From Porphyromonadaceae bacterium (GTDB lineage Bacteria; Bacteroidota; Bacteroidia; Bacteroidales; Porphyromonadaceae), in assembly GCA_030528555.1 (NCBI GenBank), contig JAUMYQ010000003.1, positions 108,717-163,895 on the forward strand: DNA of 55,179 bases, read 5' to 3'. Of the stretch, positions 1 through 9,484 are shown piece by piece (within the stretch, counting starts at the first letter, position 1; the number at the start of each line of letters is the position of its first letter). The position numbers and the translations under genes are program-made. Under the pieces are notes generated by a model that worked only from the letters and a program-made list of their open reading frames with translations, was not told the DNA's origin and did not search any database.

Positions 1-3000
1 TATATTGAGGTCTATCGAAGCCCTACGCAAGCGATAGCCATTAGTCAGCTCTCGTGCCGTAAGGTTCTTATTGATATTAACCACCATATCTATCTTGCGC
101 TCGTGTAGCAGCTCGAGTGCTTGAGGCATTTTGCCCTCGTCACTAGGCCAATAGACTAGTGTGCTGGCGATGCCATTCTCACGAAGCATGTCGTGCGTCC
201 CCTGCGTTGCGTAGAGCTGATAGCCCTTCTCGCTCAGCAGCCTAGCAGCGTCGAGCATATCGACCTTTTGTTTGTAGCCGCCAGTAGAGAGTAGGACGCT
301 CTTCTCTGGGATGCGGTAGCCTACCGAGAGCATACTTTTGAGGACAGCCTCGTGCGTGTCATCGGCAATACAACCTACCTCGCCCGTACTCATCATATCT
401 ACACCAAGCACAGGATCTGCCTTTTGCAGGCGAGCGAATGAGAATTGCGAAGCCTTAATACCTACATAATCTAGGTCAAAAGCATTTTTCTCTGGCTTCG
501 ACACAGGTAAGCCGAGCATCACACGGGTAGCCAATTCGATGAAGTTAATCTTCAAGATTTTGCTGACGAAGGGGAAGCTACGCGAAGCACGCAAGTTACA
601 TTCGATGACTTTGATCTCATTGCCCTTGGCCAAGAACTGGATGTTGAATGGACCAGATATCTGCAATGCCTCAGCAATCTGGCGGCTTATGCGCTTAATG
701 CGGCGCACAGTCTCGACATACAGCTTCTGTGCAGGGAACTGGATCGTAGCATCTCCCGAGTGTACTCCAGCAAATTCGATGTGTTCGCTAATGGCGTAGG
801 CAATAATCTCCCCATCTTTTGCCACAGCATCTAGCTCAACCTCCTTGGCATGCTCGATGAATTGGCTCACCACGACAGGATGCTCCTTCGATACATTGGC
901 TGCAAGCTCCAAGAAACGCTTAAGCTCGTCAGCATTGGAGCAAACATTCATCGCTGCTCCCGAAAGGACATAGCTAGGACGCACCAGCACTGGGAAGCCC
1001 ACTTCACCTACAAAGCCCTCAATATCTTCTAGTGAAGACAGCTCTTTCCAGCGAGGTTGGTCGATGCCCAGCCTATCGAGCATGGCACTAAACTTGTGTC
1101 TATCCTCTGCGTTGTCGATACTATGTGCCTGTGTTCCTAGTATGGGTACACGCTGCGCATCTAGCTTCATCGCCAAATTGTTGGGGATCTGCCCCCCAGT
1201 AGAGACGATTACGCCACGAGGATTTTCCAGATCAAGAATATCCATCACACGCTCGAAGCTCAGCTCATCGAAGTAGAGCCTATCGGTAATGTCGTAGTCT
1301 GTGCTGACCGTTTCGGGGTTATAGTTAATCATAACTGACCTAAAGCCCTCCTTGCGAATGGTATCAAGTGCGTTCACACCGCACCAGTCGAACTCGACCG
1401 AGCTACCAATGCGGTAAGCGCCAGAGCCAAGCACCACGACAGAACGCTTGTCGTCTTCGTAAGCAATGTCGTTGGTCATTGCCCCATAAGTGAGGTATAG
1501 GTAATTGGTTTCGGCTGGATATTCGGCCGCCAAGGTGTCTATTTGCTTCACAACTGGCACGATGCCTCGTGATTTGCGGTGCGTGCGTACCTCCAAAGCC
1601 TTAGCGTCCATCGATTTCTGCTCGCCACTTAGGACAAAACGAGCTACCTGAAAGTCGGAAAAGCCCTGACGCTTAGCGTGGCGAAGTAGGGCATCGGGTA
1701 GGGTAGTGAGGCTATTGTGTGCCCCCAGCTCCTTAGAGGTCTGCACAATGTTCTCCAGTTTACTGAGAAACCAGTGGTCAATCTTGGTCAGCTGATAGAT
1801 CTGATCGACCATATAGCCAGCTTCAAAGGCCTCATAAATGGCGAAGATGCGCGTGTCTGTCGGCTGAGATAGGGCTTTGTCTATATTGTCGCTCTTGGGC
1901 AACCTATTGCCGACAAAGCCGTGCATCCCCTGCCCAATCATACGAAGTCCCTTTTGGATAGCCTCCTCGAAGTTACGACCAATAGCCATTACTTCGCCGA
2001 CACTCTTCATACTACTACCCAGCTCACGAGATACGCCGTGGAACTTACCCAAGTCCCAGCGAGGTATCTTGCAGACCACATAGTCCAAAGCAGGCTCAAA
2101 GAAGGCAGGTGTAGAGCGTGTGACGGAGTTATTTAGTTCATACAGTCCATAGCCCAAACCGAGCTTGGCGGCAACAAAGGCTAGGGGATAGCCCGTTGCC
2201 TTCGAGGCTAGAGCAGAGGAGCGAGAGAGACGTGCATTAACTTCGATAACTCGATAGTCTTCGCTGTGAGGATCGAGGGCATACTGCACATTACACTCTC
2301 CAACGATACCGATATGACGTACGATGCGGATAGCGATCTCTCGTAACTTGTGATACTCTGCATTAGTCAGCGTTTGCGAGGGTGCTATGACTATACTCTC
2401 CCCAGTGTGGATACCAAGGGGATCGAAGTTCTCCATATTACACACCGTAATACAATTGTCGTAGCGGTCACGCACCACTTCATACTCCACCTCTTTCCAT
2501 CCCTTGAGGCTCTTCTCCACCAATACCTGTGGACTAAAGGAGAAAGCTTTGGCGCATAGCTCCTCAAGCTCGGCTTCGTTGTCACAAAATCCGCTACCCA
2601 AACCGCCAAGAGCATAAGCCGCACGGATGATAACGGGGAAGCCCAACTCCTTGGCTGCCTTGCGAGCATCCTCAAGGTTCTCCACCGCTTCGCTCTGGAT
2701 CGTCTTTACATCAATCTCATTGAGCTTGCCCACGAATAGTTCGCGGTCTTCGGTATTCATAATAGCCTCCACAGGCGTACCCAGTACACGCACATTGTAC
2801 TTCTCGAGTACACCTGACTGATGCAGGGCTACACCACAGTTGAGGGCTGTTTGTCCGCCAAAGGCAAGCAGGATGGCCTCAGGACGCTCCTTTTCGATTA
2901 CTTTCTCAATGAAGAAAGGAGTTACAGGCAAGAAATAAATCTCGTCTGCAATACCCTCGCTAGTTTGCACTGTGGCAATGTTTGGGTTTACGAGTATCGT

Positions 3001-3132
3001 CTTGATACCTTCTTCCCTCATCGCCTTGAGGGCCTGAGATCCAGAGTAGTCGAACTCTCCAGCTTCGCCTATCTTCAAAGCTCCCGAGCCGAGGAGCAGC
3101 ACTTTGTTAGGCTTATTGTCAATCATCATCAT
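1..3132 (-). CDS. carB: Carbamoyl-phosphate synthase large subunit (partial, C-terminus off the left edge)
   Basis: CarB makes carbamoyl phosphate from bicarbonate, ammonia and two ATP for pyrimidine and arginine synthesis. It takes ammonia from the CarA subunit. The frame is open for 1,044 codons from base 3132 to the window edge. It begins with three Met codons followed by IDNKPNKVLLLGSGALKIGE, the typical first ATP-grasp start; the first of the three Met codons is used here. The last visible residues, GYRLRRASIDLNI, resemble the allosteric-domain end of CarB, so about 30 residues are probably missing compared with the usual ~1,075. It starts 26 bases after the carA stop and is probably co-transcribed with it. 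Very confident identity; only the 3' end is unseen. Confidence 0.96.
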   Translation of the reverse strand, partial: MMMIDNKPNKVLLLGSGALKIGEAGEFDYSGSQALKAMREEGIKTILVNPNIATVQTSEGIADEIYFLPVTPFFIEKVIEKERPEAILLAFGGQTALNCGVALHQSGVLEKYNVRVLGTPVEAIMNTEDRELFVGKLNEIDVKTIQSEAVENLEDARKAAKELGFPVIIRAAYALGGLGSGFCDNEAELEELCAKAFSFSPQVLVEKSLKGWKEVEYEVVRDRYDNCITVCNMENFDPLGIHTGESIVIAPSQTLTNAEYHKLREIAIRIVRHIGIVGECNVQYALDPHSEDYRVIEVNARLSRSSALASKATGYPLAFVAAKLGLGYGLYELNNSVTRSTPAFFEPALDYVVCKIPRWDLGKFHGVSRELGSSMKSVGEVMAIGRNFEEAIQKGLRMIGQGMHGFVGNRLPKSDNIDKALSQPTDTRIFAIYEAFEAGYMVDQIYQLTKIDHWFLSKLENIVQTSKELGAHNSLTTLPDALLRHAKRQGFSDFQVARFVLSGEQKSMDAKALEVRTHRKSRGIVPVVKQIDTLAAEYPAETNYLYLTYGAMTNDIAYEDDKRSVVVLGSGAYRIGSSVEFDWCGVNALDTIRKEGFRSVMINYNPETVSTDYDITDRLYFDELSFERVMDILDLENPRGVIVSTGGQIPNNLAMKLDAQRVPILGTQAHSIDNAEDRHKFSAMLDRLGIDQPRWKELSSLEDIEGFVGEVGFPVLVRPSYVLSGAAMNVCSNADELKRFLELAANVSKEHPVVVSQFIEHAKEVELDAVAKDGEIIAYAISEHIEFAGVHSGDATIQFPAQKLYVETVRRIKRISRQIAEALQISGPFNIQFLAKGNEIKVIECNLRASRSFPFVSKILKINFIELATRVMLGLPVSKPEKNAFDLDYVGIKASQFSFARLQKADPVLGVDMMSTGEVGCIADDTHEAVLKSMLSVGYRIPEKSVLLSTGGYKQKVDMLDAARLLSEKGYQLYATQGTHDMLRENGIASTLVYWPSDEGKMPQALELLHERKIDMVVNINKNLTARELTNGYRLRRASIDLNI

Positions 3133-3158
3133 AGTGTATTACAATGTAAGTGTGAACC

Positions 3159-4232
3159 TTATAGCTTACTTAAGAACTCATCGAAGATAAACATCGTGTC
3201 CGTTGGACCGCTACAAGCCTCTGGGTGAAATTGAGCGGAGAAGTAGGGGAGTGTCTTGTGGCAAATACCCTCGTTCGTCCCATCATTGAGGTTGATATAC
3301 TTCTCTTGCCAGCCCTCGGCAAGCGTTGATATATCTACAGCGTAGCCATGGTTTTGGCTCGTAATGAAGCATCTAGGCGTACCCACCTCACGTACGGGTT
3401 GATTGTGACTGCGATGTCCATACTTCATCTTGCTCACTGTAGCCCCTGCAGCCGTGGCAAGGAGCTGATTGCCCATACAGATACCACAGATGGGCTTTCC
3501 TCGCTCAATAGCCTTTCGAATATGCTCCACCGTCTTGGCGCACATATTGGGGTCGCCAGGTCCGTTGGAGAGGAATAGCCCGTCATAGTCTATTTGATTA
3601 AAGTCATAATCCCAAGGCACGCGATAGAGCGTAATTTCTGGGCGAATGAGCTGACGCACGATGTTGTTCTTCGCTCCGCAGTCCACAAGAACAACCTTTT
3701 TAGGACCGTTGCCATAGACCTTAACCTCCTTAGGAGACACCTCAGCGACAAGATTGCGTAGGCTGTGATCCTCGAAGGGTATATCTGCTTCGCCCTCTAG
3801 GACGATCTTACCCTTCATTGAGCCTTTCTCTCGAAGCGACTTGGCTAGCTCTCGTGTGTCGATGCCTGTTAGCCCGAAGACCTTCTCCCGAATAAGCCAA
3901 TCGGATAAGGTTTCTTGTCCATTCCAGTGGCTGTACTCCTCGGAGTAGTCCGAAACAATCAACCCCAGAGGATGGATCCTATCGCTCTCCATATACAGCT
4001 CGATGCCATACCCATCCACATCATTCGTAGGCACACCATAGTTACCCACGAGCGGATAGGTCATCACAAGGATTTGACCACGATAGCTGGGATCTGTAAG
4101 GCTCTCGGTGTAGCCAGTCATTGCAGTATTGAATACGACTTCGCCAGAGATGGCTGCTTCATAGCCAAAGGCATAGCCTGTATAACGGCTACCATCATCG
4201 AGGATTAGGGTTGCAGTTTTACGCTGTTTCAT
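3159..4232 (-). CDS. carA: Carbamoyl-phosphate synthase small subunit (glutaminase)
   Basis: A 357-residue class I glutamine amidotransferase that hydrolyses glutamine and passes ammonia to CarB. The N-terminal CarA domain covers about residues 5-140 and contains GEVVFNTAMTGYTESLTDPS. The GATase domain runs from about 178 to 357. Visible catalytic residues are the Cys252 nucleophile in GICMGNQ and His336/Glu338 in QFHPEA. Asn255 stands where many homologues have His (GICLGHQ), a tolerated variation in this family. The length is typical. It precedes carB on the same strand, and the purF-like gene lies upstream, so the three probably form a glutamine-dependent nucleotide-precursor cluster. The ATG at 4232 fits the conserved N-terminus. 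Confidence 0.97.
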   Translation of the reverse strand: MKQRKTATLILDDGSRYTGYAFGYEAAISGEVVFNTAMTGYTESLTDPSYRGQILVMTYPLVGNYGVPTNDVDGYGIELYMESDRIHPLGLIVSDYSEEYSHWNGQETLSDWLIREKVFGLTGIDTRELAKSLREKGSMKGKIVLEGEADIPFEDHSLRNLVAEVSPKEVKVYGNGPKKVVLVDCGAKNNIVRQLIRPEITLYRVPWDYDFNQIDYDGLFLSNGPGDPNMCAKTVEHIRKAIERGKPICGICMGNQLLATAAGATVSKMKYGHRSHNQPVREVGTPRCFITSQNHGYAVDISTLAEGWQEKYINLNDGTNEGICHKTLPYFSAQFHPEACSGPTDTMFIFDEFLSKL

Positions 4233-4300
4233 TATGTTTGATTGTAATAGATAGGTATTATATAAAACGAAGATAAGCCTTATTCTTGTAACAAATTATT

Positions 4301-4330
4301 AGGAGATGTAGCACAAAGACCACATCTCCT
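4301..4330 (-). terminator. Hairpin between purF-like gene and carA
   Basis: A perfect 9-base inverted repeat (AGGAGATGT / ACATCTCCT) separated by 12 bases lies just after the purF-like stop codon. On the minus strand the sequence after it is A/T rich (AATAATTTGTT), without a clean T run. It may be a weak or partial terminator between purF and carA. Confidence 0.4.
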
Positions 4331-4342
4331 ATAATTCAAAAA

Positions 4343-6229
4343 TTATCTCTTCTTATAATCAAGCTCTATATAATCAATAAAGGCTTGATTAACAAGGTGG
4401 CTACCGCCTGAGGTCGGGTAGTCTCCACTAAAGTACCAGTCTCCAGGATGGTTTGGTACAGAGCGATGCAGATCCTCGATGCTTGGGTAAACTAGCTCAA
4501 CCTCAGCCTTTAGGTCACTCGGTCTGAGTAGCTTGACAATCTTCTGCGATATTTCTTCTATGCTGAACGGCTCATAAATGGCTTGAACCACGTTCTCAAC
4601 TGGAGTAGACCAGCTCACACTCTTGAGCTTAATAGCCTTGGCATACTGCTCATCAAGGATATGCGTCATATTGCGCTCCTCCAAGAGAGCGATTGCAGCA
4701 CGGAATGCGATGAACTCCTTCATCTTGCTCATATCGATACCATAGTAGTCGGGGTAGCGTACCTGTGGCGAACTAGATACCACAACGATCTTCTTTGGAG
4801 CGAGGCGATCCAGAATACTGAGTATGCTTTGGCGCAGTGTCGTACCACGTACGATACTGTCGTCAATAACTACGAGATTGTCGATACCACGATTGACCGT
4901 GCCGTAGGTAATGTCATAGACGTGTGTCGCCAGATCATTGCGGCTCTTCGCCTCCGATATAAAGGTGCGCAGCTTAATGTCCTTGATGGCCACCTTCTCA
5001 GTACGAACTTTGCGAGCGAGCAACTTCTTGAGGGATTCGTCCGACATCGCTGGATTTGCCTTGAGTGCTTTGAACTTCTCTTCATTGAGGTACTCATTGA
5101 ATCCCTCTACCATGCCATAGTAAGCCACCTCGGCAGTGTTGGGGATAAAAGAGAAGACCGTATTGTCTATGTCGTACCCAATGGACTTGAGGATCGGAGC
5201 GGTTAGGTTGAAGCCAAGTGCCTTACGTTCCTTATAAATATCTCGGTCGCTACCACGAGAGAAGTAGATGCGCTCAAATGAGCAGGCTTTAAACTCCTTC
5301 GCATCAAGTATCTGTTCTAGCCTTGGCTCGCAATCGCGATTGACGAAAAGGGCTTCACCAGGTTGTAGCTCAATGATCTTGTCTGCCGTCACATTCATCA
5401 CCGTCTGGATAACAGGACGTTCAGAGGCTACCACCACAATTTCGTCATCTATATAATAGAATGCTGGACGAATACCCCAAGGGTCACGCATCGTATAACT
5501 CTCGCCACTACCTGTAAGTCCACACATCACATAGCCGCCATCCCATAGGGGGGAGCACTCGCGAAGCATATTTGCAAGATTGATACGTTCTTCAATAAAG
5601 TGCGTTACGTCCATTTCTCGCAAACCTTCTTTTTGACTTAGGGTAAATAAACGCTCGACCTCTCGATCTAAGCGATGCCCCAACTGCTCAAGGAGGATAT
5701 GCATATCAGAAACGTGACGCGGATGCTGCCCAACAGAAGTGATATTTTTAAAAATCCCTTCCACGTTGGTCAGGTTGAAGTTACCGCAAATAGATAGACA
5801 CTTAGCACGCCAATTGCTTCGGCGAAGCATTGGATGAACATAGGTCACCCCCTGCTTGCCCGTGGTGCTATAACGTAGATGCCCCATAAAGCATTCACCA
5901 GCGAAGGGTAGATGGCTGGCTGCATATTGAGCATCAAGTAGCAAGTTCGCTGGAATATCTTGAAAATTTTGATGAATCACATCGAATATCTCTTTAATAG
6001 CTGATGCCCCTAGGGCTCGCTCTCTGTAGAGATACTCATCGCCTGCTTGGCTGTTCAGCTTGACTACAGCCAAGCCTGCGCCATCTTGCCCTCGATTATG
6101 CTGCTTCTCCATCAGAAGGTACAATTTATTTAGACCGTACATCCAAGAACCATACCTCTCTTGGTAATAGTTAAGAGGCTTTCTTAGTCTGATTGAGGCT
6201 ATCCCGCACTCATGCTTTAGAGGCTCCAT
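4343..6229 (-). CDS. purF: PurF-type amidophosphoribosyltransferase, long Bacteroidota form
   Basis: This 628-residue protein combines an N-terminal Ntn-type glutaminase with a phosphoribosyltransferase domain. Family role: transfer of glutamine amide nitrogen to PRPP, the first step of purine synthesis. The presumed nucleophile is Cys8 in HECGIAS, so a short propeptide of seven residues would be removed. RGQDGAG (46-52) and GNFN (149-152) are further glutaminase-site motifs. The PRPP loop VVIDDSIVRGTT is at 453-464. It is about 120-150 residues longer than the E. coli-type enzyme, with a C-terminal extension after about residue 540 (GDWYFSGDYPTSGG at 596-609). A strong promoter lies about 75 bases upstream. 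The exact substrate preference of this long subfamily is an inference. Confidence 0.85.
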   Translation of the reverse strand: MEPLKHECGIASIRLRKPLNYYQERYGSWMYGLNKLYLLMEKQHNRGQDGAGLAVVKLNSQAGDEYLYRERALGASAIKEIFDVIHQNFQDIPANLLLDAQYAASHLPFAGECFMGHLRYSTTGKQGVTYVHPMLRRSNWRAKCLSICGNFNLTNVEGIFKNITSVGQHPRHVSDMHILLEQLGHRLDREVERLFTLSQKEGLREMDVTHFIEERINLANMLRECSPLWDGGYVMCGLTGSGESYTMRDPWGIRPAFYYIDDEIVVVASERPVIQTVMNVTADKIIELQPGEALFVNRDCEPRLEQILDAKEFKACSFERIYFSRGSDRDIYKERKALGFNLTAPILKSIGYDIDNTVFSFIPNTAEVAYYGMVEGFNEYLNEEKFKALKANPAMSDESLKKLLARKVRTEKVAIKDIKLRTFISEAKSRNDLATHVYDITYGTVNRGIDNLVVIDDSIVRGTTLRQSILSILDRLAPKKIVVVSSSPQVRYPDYYGIDMSKMKEFIAFRAAIALLEERNMTHILDEQYAKAIKLKSVSWSTPVENVVQAIYEPFSIEEISQKIVKLLRPSDLKAEVELVYPSIEDLHRSVPNHPGDWYFSGDYPTSGGSHLVNQAFIDYIELDYKKR

Positions 6230-6307
6230 TGATCAAGCTTAATTTCTTGTCGTCTCGTTATTGATATTCTTATTATACTATACACCACATAAATGACGCA
6301 GTCAACG

Positions 6308-6337
6308 CAAAAGTACAGATTATTCTCATCTCTACAA
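6308..6337 (-). promoter_or_regulatory. Promoter of the purF-like gene
   Basis: On the minus strand TTG (6337-6335), a 19-base spacer and TACTTTTG (6315-6308) match the Bacteroidota consensus (TTTG, N19-21, TAnnTTTG). The predicted start would leave a leader of about 70 bases. Confidence 0.65.
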
Positions 6338-6859
6338 TCATAAGTTTACCCCCACACACAACACACCTATTGAATATAATACATATTATAGAATAATCGA
6401 GGGGACGGATAGAGAGCAGATGAGTACATAGTCCACAAGCTTTCACCAATTGTTTGTAGATCAAAATCAAGACACACCGGGAATGCAAATTGTATCACAA
6501 GAAAGAAGTGCTCGATCAGTACATTTATCACTGCTATAAACGGATATTCACGATCATGATTTATTCAGAAGTCTTCCTAAAAAGATAATTTATATAAGCA
6601 GCTGATTTCTTGATTTATGGATGGAGATTTATAGAGAAAATCTATCGATGCGTCTCCATTTTTTAGGAGGTTGTATTACTAACTGTTCAGGTATTGATCA
6701 CAAAGTGTTGTTTTCTATTGTTTTATGTCGATTTCGTGTAGTGAAACATCTTATGTGAACAGAAGTTTCATTGTTTGCTCTGCAACAGAAAAACCTATAA
6801 ACCTAGCGAGCTAAATACCTTTATTCTCAAATCGAAATCGCAAATCCAAATTGAATTTG

Positions 6860-6867
6860 TAATTTTG
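6860..6867 (+). promoter_or_regulatory. -7 element upstream of XRE regulator
   Basis: TAATTTTG matches TAnnTTTG exactly, 41 bases before the ATG at 6908. No -33 TTG lies at the right distance, so the call rests on one box. Confidence 0.4.
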
Positions 6868-6907
6868 TTCTCAAGGGAAATTTGATGGGAATTTAGAGCA
6901 TTTCAAG

Positions 6908-7336
6908 ATGAAAGACTTTATAGATCGCGAAGCTATTTCGGCTCGACTTAGACAGATATTGGATGAGAGCGAGATGAACGCAAAAGAATTCGCTACACGG
7001 ATGGAGATTGCCCAGGCAACGCTTTCCCAAATCGTGACGGGTAAGACGCTCATCAATCTCGAAACAATCAACAAGGTTATTAGGTATGCGCCTAGATCTT
7101 TGTCAGAGTTTAATACCTTGTGGTTTCTCTTTGGGGAAGTCTCGCCCATCGCCAGTGATGATCTCCTAGGCAAAACCAATATGTCAGACACGGCCAGGAT
7201 CGATATACTTGTTAAACAAGCCGAAGAGTTAGGCAAGCTTAGGGCGGAACTAGAGCAAACGAAGCCTAAAGAGATCGATCGAATCGTAGTATTCTACACC
7301 GACAATAGCATTGCTACCTATACGCTTACAGACTAA
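6908..7336 (+). CDS. XRE-family helix-turn-helix protein
   Basis: A 142-residue protein with an N-terminal Cro/C1-type helix-turn-helix at about residues 10-65 (LRQILDESEMNAKEFATRM, then AQATLSQIVTGK). The C-terminal half is not recognised: it includes a short charged stretch that may be helical (about 108-126) and a final RIVVFYTDNSIATYTLTD. It stands alone between a long non-coding gap and a very strong terminator, so it is probably a single-gene transcription unit. It is presumably a DNA-binding regulator of unknown target. Similar stand-alone HTH proteins occur in other Bacteroidota. No prophage or toxin partner is visible beside it. Confidence 0.8.
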   Translation: MKDFIDREAISARLRQILDESEMNAKEFATRMEIAQATLSQIVTGKTLINLETINKVIRYAPRSLSEFNTLWFLFGEVSPIASDDLLGKTNMSDTARIDILVKQAEELGKLRAELEQTKPKEIDRIVVFYTDNSIATYTLTD

Positions 7337-7383
7337 ATGCAAGAAGCCCAGTGAACGATGTTCACTGGGCTTCTTGCATTTTT
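7337..7383. terminator. Strong intrinsic terminator between XRE gene and dcp
   Basis: A perfect 20-base inverted repeat (7337-7356 and 7360-7379) with a 3-base loop follows directly after the XRE stop codon and ends in TTTT. It lies between convergent genes and may also stop transcripts of dcp from the other side. Confidence 0.9.
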
Positions 7384-7406
7384 AACGATACGCCTAAAAC
7401 ATTTCT

Positions 7407-9467
7407 CTATCTAGAAACGCCATCTCGAGCTAGTAGAGCATCTATGGTTGGCTCGCAGCCCTTGAACGCCTTATACAGGTCCATAGGCTCTCGCTTGTCA
7501 CCTTGAGATAAAATATGCGCTCTGAAGCGTCCTGCCACCTCTCGACTAAAGATACCGTGCTTCTTGAACTCAGCAAAAGCATCTGCATCCAGCACCTCGG
7601 ACCACTTATATCCATAATAACCTGCGCTATATCCGCCCGAGAATATATGAGCAAAGCTACAGCTCATCGCGTGCTTGCGTGGCTCAACCGAGGGAATAAC
7701 GAGTGCCTTGCTCCATGCTCGGTCTTCAAACTCTGCCACGTTGATCTCCGCCTCCAATGGTTCTGTGATGCTATGCCAAGCCATATCGAGATAAGCAAAG
7801 CTCAACTGTCTGCAAGTAGCATAGCCCGTAAGGAAGTGCTTGGCACGCTGCATACGCTCTATTAGTTCTTCGGGTAACTCCTCGTTCGTTTGATAATGAC
7901 GAGCAAAACTCTTGAGCCACTCTGGCTCCGAGAGCCAGTTTTCCATAATCTGACTAGGTAGCTCCACAAAGTCACGAGATACGCCTGTGCCACTAAGCGA
8001 AGAAAAACGACACTTGGAGAACATACCATGTAACGCATGCCCAAACTCATGCAGGAAGGTATTAACCTCCCCTGCGGTTAGCAACGATATGCCATCGGTC
8101 GTTGGTGGTGTGAAATTCATCACAAGCAGGATGTGTGGGCGGTGGTCACGCCCATCCTGCTCGCGGTATTGATCTTGTAGCTCACTCATCCACGCACCAC
8201 TACGCTTGCTATCTCGAGGATAGAAGTCGGTATAGAGTAATCCTAGGTAGCTGCCATTCTCGTCCAAGGTTTCGTAGACACGCACGTCAGGGTGATACAC
8301 GGGGATGTCTGTACGCTCTTTGAAGCTAATGCCATATAGCCTTGTGGCTAGAGTGAACACGGCATCGATAACCCGACTTAATTCGAAGTATGGGCGAAGC
8401 GTCTCGTCATCTAAGTCATAGTACTTCTGCTTGTATTTCTCTGCCCAATAGCTCCAGTCCCAAGGTTTGAGGCGATAATCCCCACCGAGGGTCTCTTGGG
8501 CAAACTGCTCTATCTCCAAAACCTCTCGCTCTGCGGTAGGCTTATATGCTCTGAGCAAATGATCTAGCAGCTCGTAAACCTTGTCTGGAGACTTCGCCAT
8601 ACGCCTATGTAGCGCGTAATGAGCAAAGGTGGGATAGCCTAGCAGCTTGGCCTCCTCGAGTCGCCCATTGACGAGCGTCAAGATATGCGCCTTATTGTCG
8701 AACTCATCTCCTGCCGAGCCTACCTTTGCCTTGGCTCGATACATCTCCTCTCTCCACTCCGAGCTTTCGCAGTACTGCATAAAGGGGAAGTAGCTTGGCG
8801 CACTTAGGTTAAAGAGCCAACCTCCATCGTAGCCCTCCTTTTCGGCTGCTTCACGCGCCAATCTTAGGATACTCTCGGGCAAACCTCGCACATCGTCCTC
8901 TCGTGTAAGGTGGAGTTTGTATCGCTTTTGATCTTTAAGGTTATTTTGCCCAAAGACTAGGCTCGCTTGGCTTAGCTTTTGGCTTAGTTCTCTCAGGCGT
9001 GACTTACTAGCCTCATCGAGCAATGCACCATTCTCTGCAAAACCCTCATAGCAATTTACCAGTAGGCGCATCTCTTCCTCTTCCAAATCCAATTCGTGGC
9101 GCATGTCATATACGATAGCAATACGCCTAAACAGCGTCTCAGATAGTAGTATATAGGTAGATAGTTCCGATAGCTGTGGTACGATCTCCTCAGAGATAGC
9201 TATCAAGGTATCGGAGCTATGGGCATGCAGTAGATTGAAAAATATGCCACTTACTTGCTCCAGCTTTTTGCCACATAGCTCGAGAGCCAATATAGTATTG
9301 GCAAAGGTTGGCTCTTCGGTTGAATGAATAATCTGTTCTATTTCTGCTCGCTTCTCGGCAATAGCTACGGCAAATGCCTCTCGATAATGCTCTTCCTTGA
9401 TAAGATCGAAGTGATATGCACCATAGGGGGTAGCGTATGTACCGAATATAGGATTGTTACTTATCAT
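7407..9467 (-). CDS. dcp: Peptidyl-dipeptidase Dcp (M3 metallopeptidase)
   Basis: A 686-residue zinc metallopeptidase of the M3 (thimet oligopeptidase-like) family, which removes dipeptides from the C-termini of short peptides. The zinc-site motif HEFGH is at residues 473-477. No signal peptide is visible (MISNNPIFGTYATPYGAYHF), so it is predicted to be cytoplasmic, but some Bacteroidota Dcp proteins are exported. Length is typical of the family. It is the last gene of the ricT-gldH-dcp cluster, 17 bases after the gldH stop. Its role would be use of peptides as nutrients, which fits a peptide-fermenting lifestyle (inference). Confidence 0.92.
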   Translation of the reverse strand: MISNNPIFGTYATPYGAYHFDLIKEEHYREAFAVAIAEKRAEIEQIIHSTEEPTFANTILALELCGKKLEQVSGIFFNLLHAHSSDTLIAISEEIVPQLSELSTYILLSETLFRRIAIVYDMRHELDLEEEEMRLLVNCYEGFAENGALLDEASKSRLRELSQKLSQASLVFGQNNLKDQKRYKLHLTREDDVRGLPESILRLAREAAEKEGYDGGWLFNLSAPSYFPFMQYCESSEWREEMYRAKAKVGSAGDEFDNKAHILTLVNGRLEEAKLLGYPTFAHYALHRRMAKSPDKVYELLDHLLRAYKPTAEREVLEIEQFAQETLGGDYRLKPWDWSYWAEKYKQKYYDLDDETLRPYFELSRVIDAVFTLATRLYGISFKERTDIPVYHPDVRVYETLDENGSYLGLLYTDFYPRDSKRSGAWMSELQDQYREQDGRDHRPHILLVMNFTPPTTDGISLLTAGEVNTFLHEFGHALHGMFSKCRFSSLSGTGVSRDFVELPSQIMENWLSEPEWLKSFARHYQTNEELPEELIERMQRAKHFLTGYATCRQLSFAYLDMAWHSITEPLEAEINVAEFEDRAWSKALVIPSVEPRKHAMSCSFAHIFSGGYSAGYYGYKWSEVLDADAFAEFKKHGIFSREVAGRFRAHILSQGDKREPMDLYKAFKGCEPTIDALLARDGVSR

Positions 9468-9484
9468 TGTAATAGCTGTTCTTC

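Larger units (their letters stand above)
6230..6907. other. 678-base intergenic region
   Basis: It holds the purF promoter near 6308-6337 and a -7-like element before the XRE gene at 6860-6867. A 71-codon minus-strand frame at 6273-6488 is unsupported. I see no tRNA, strong terminator or recognisable regulatory RNA in the rest, which is A/T rich. Confidence 0.5.

Noticed and set aside
4583-5206. 207-codon plus-strand frame opposite the purF-like gene
   Set aside because: Shadow frame: it lies wholly within the conserved PRPP-binding region of purF.
6273-6488. 71-codon minus-strand frame in the purF-XRE gap
   Set aside because: Lies across the purF promoter, has Cys/Ile-rich composition and no recognisable similarity.
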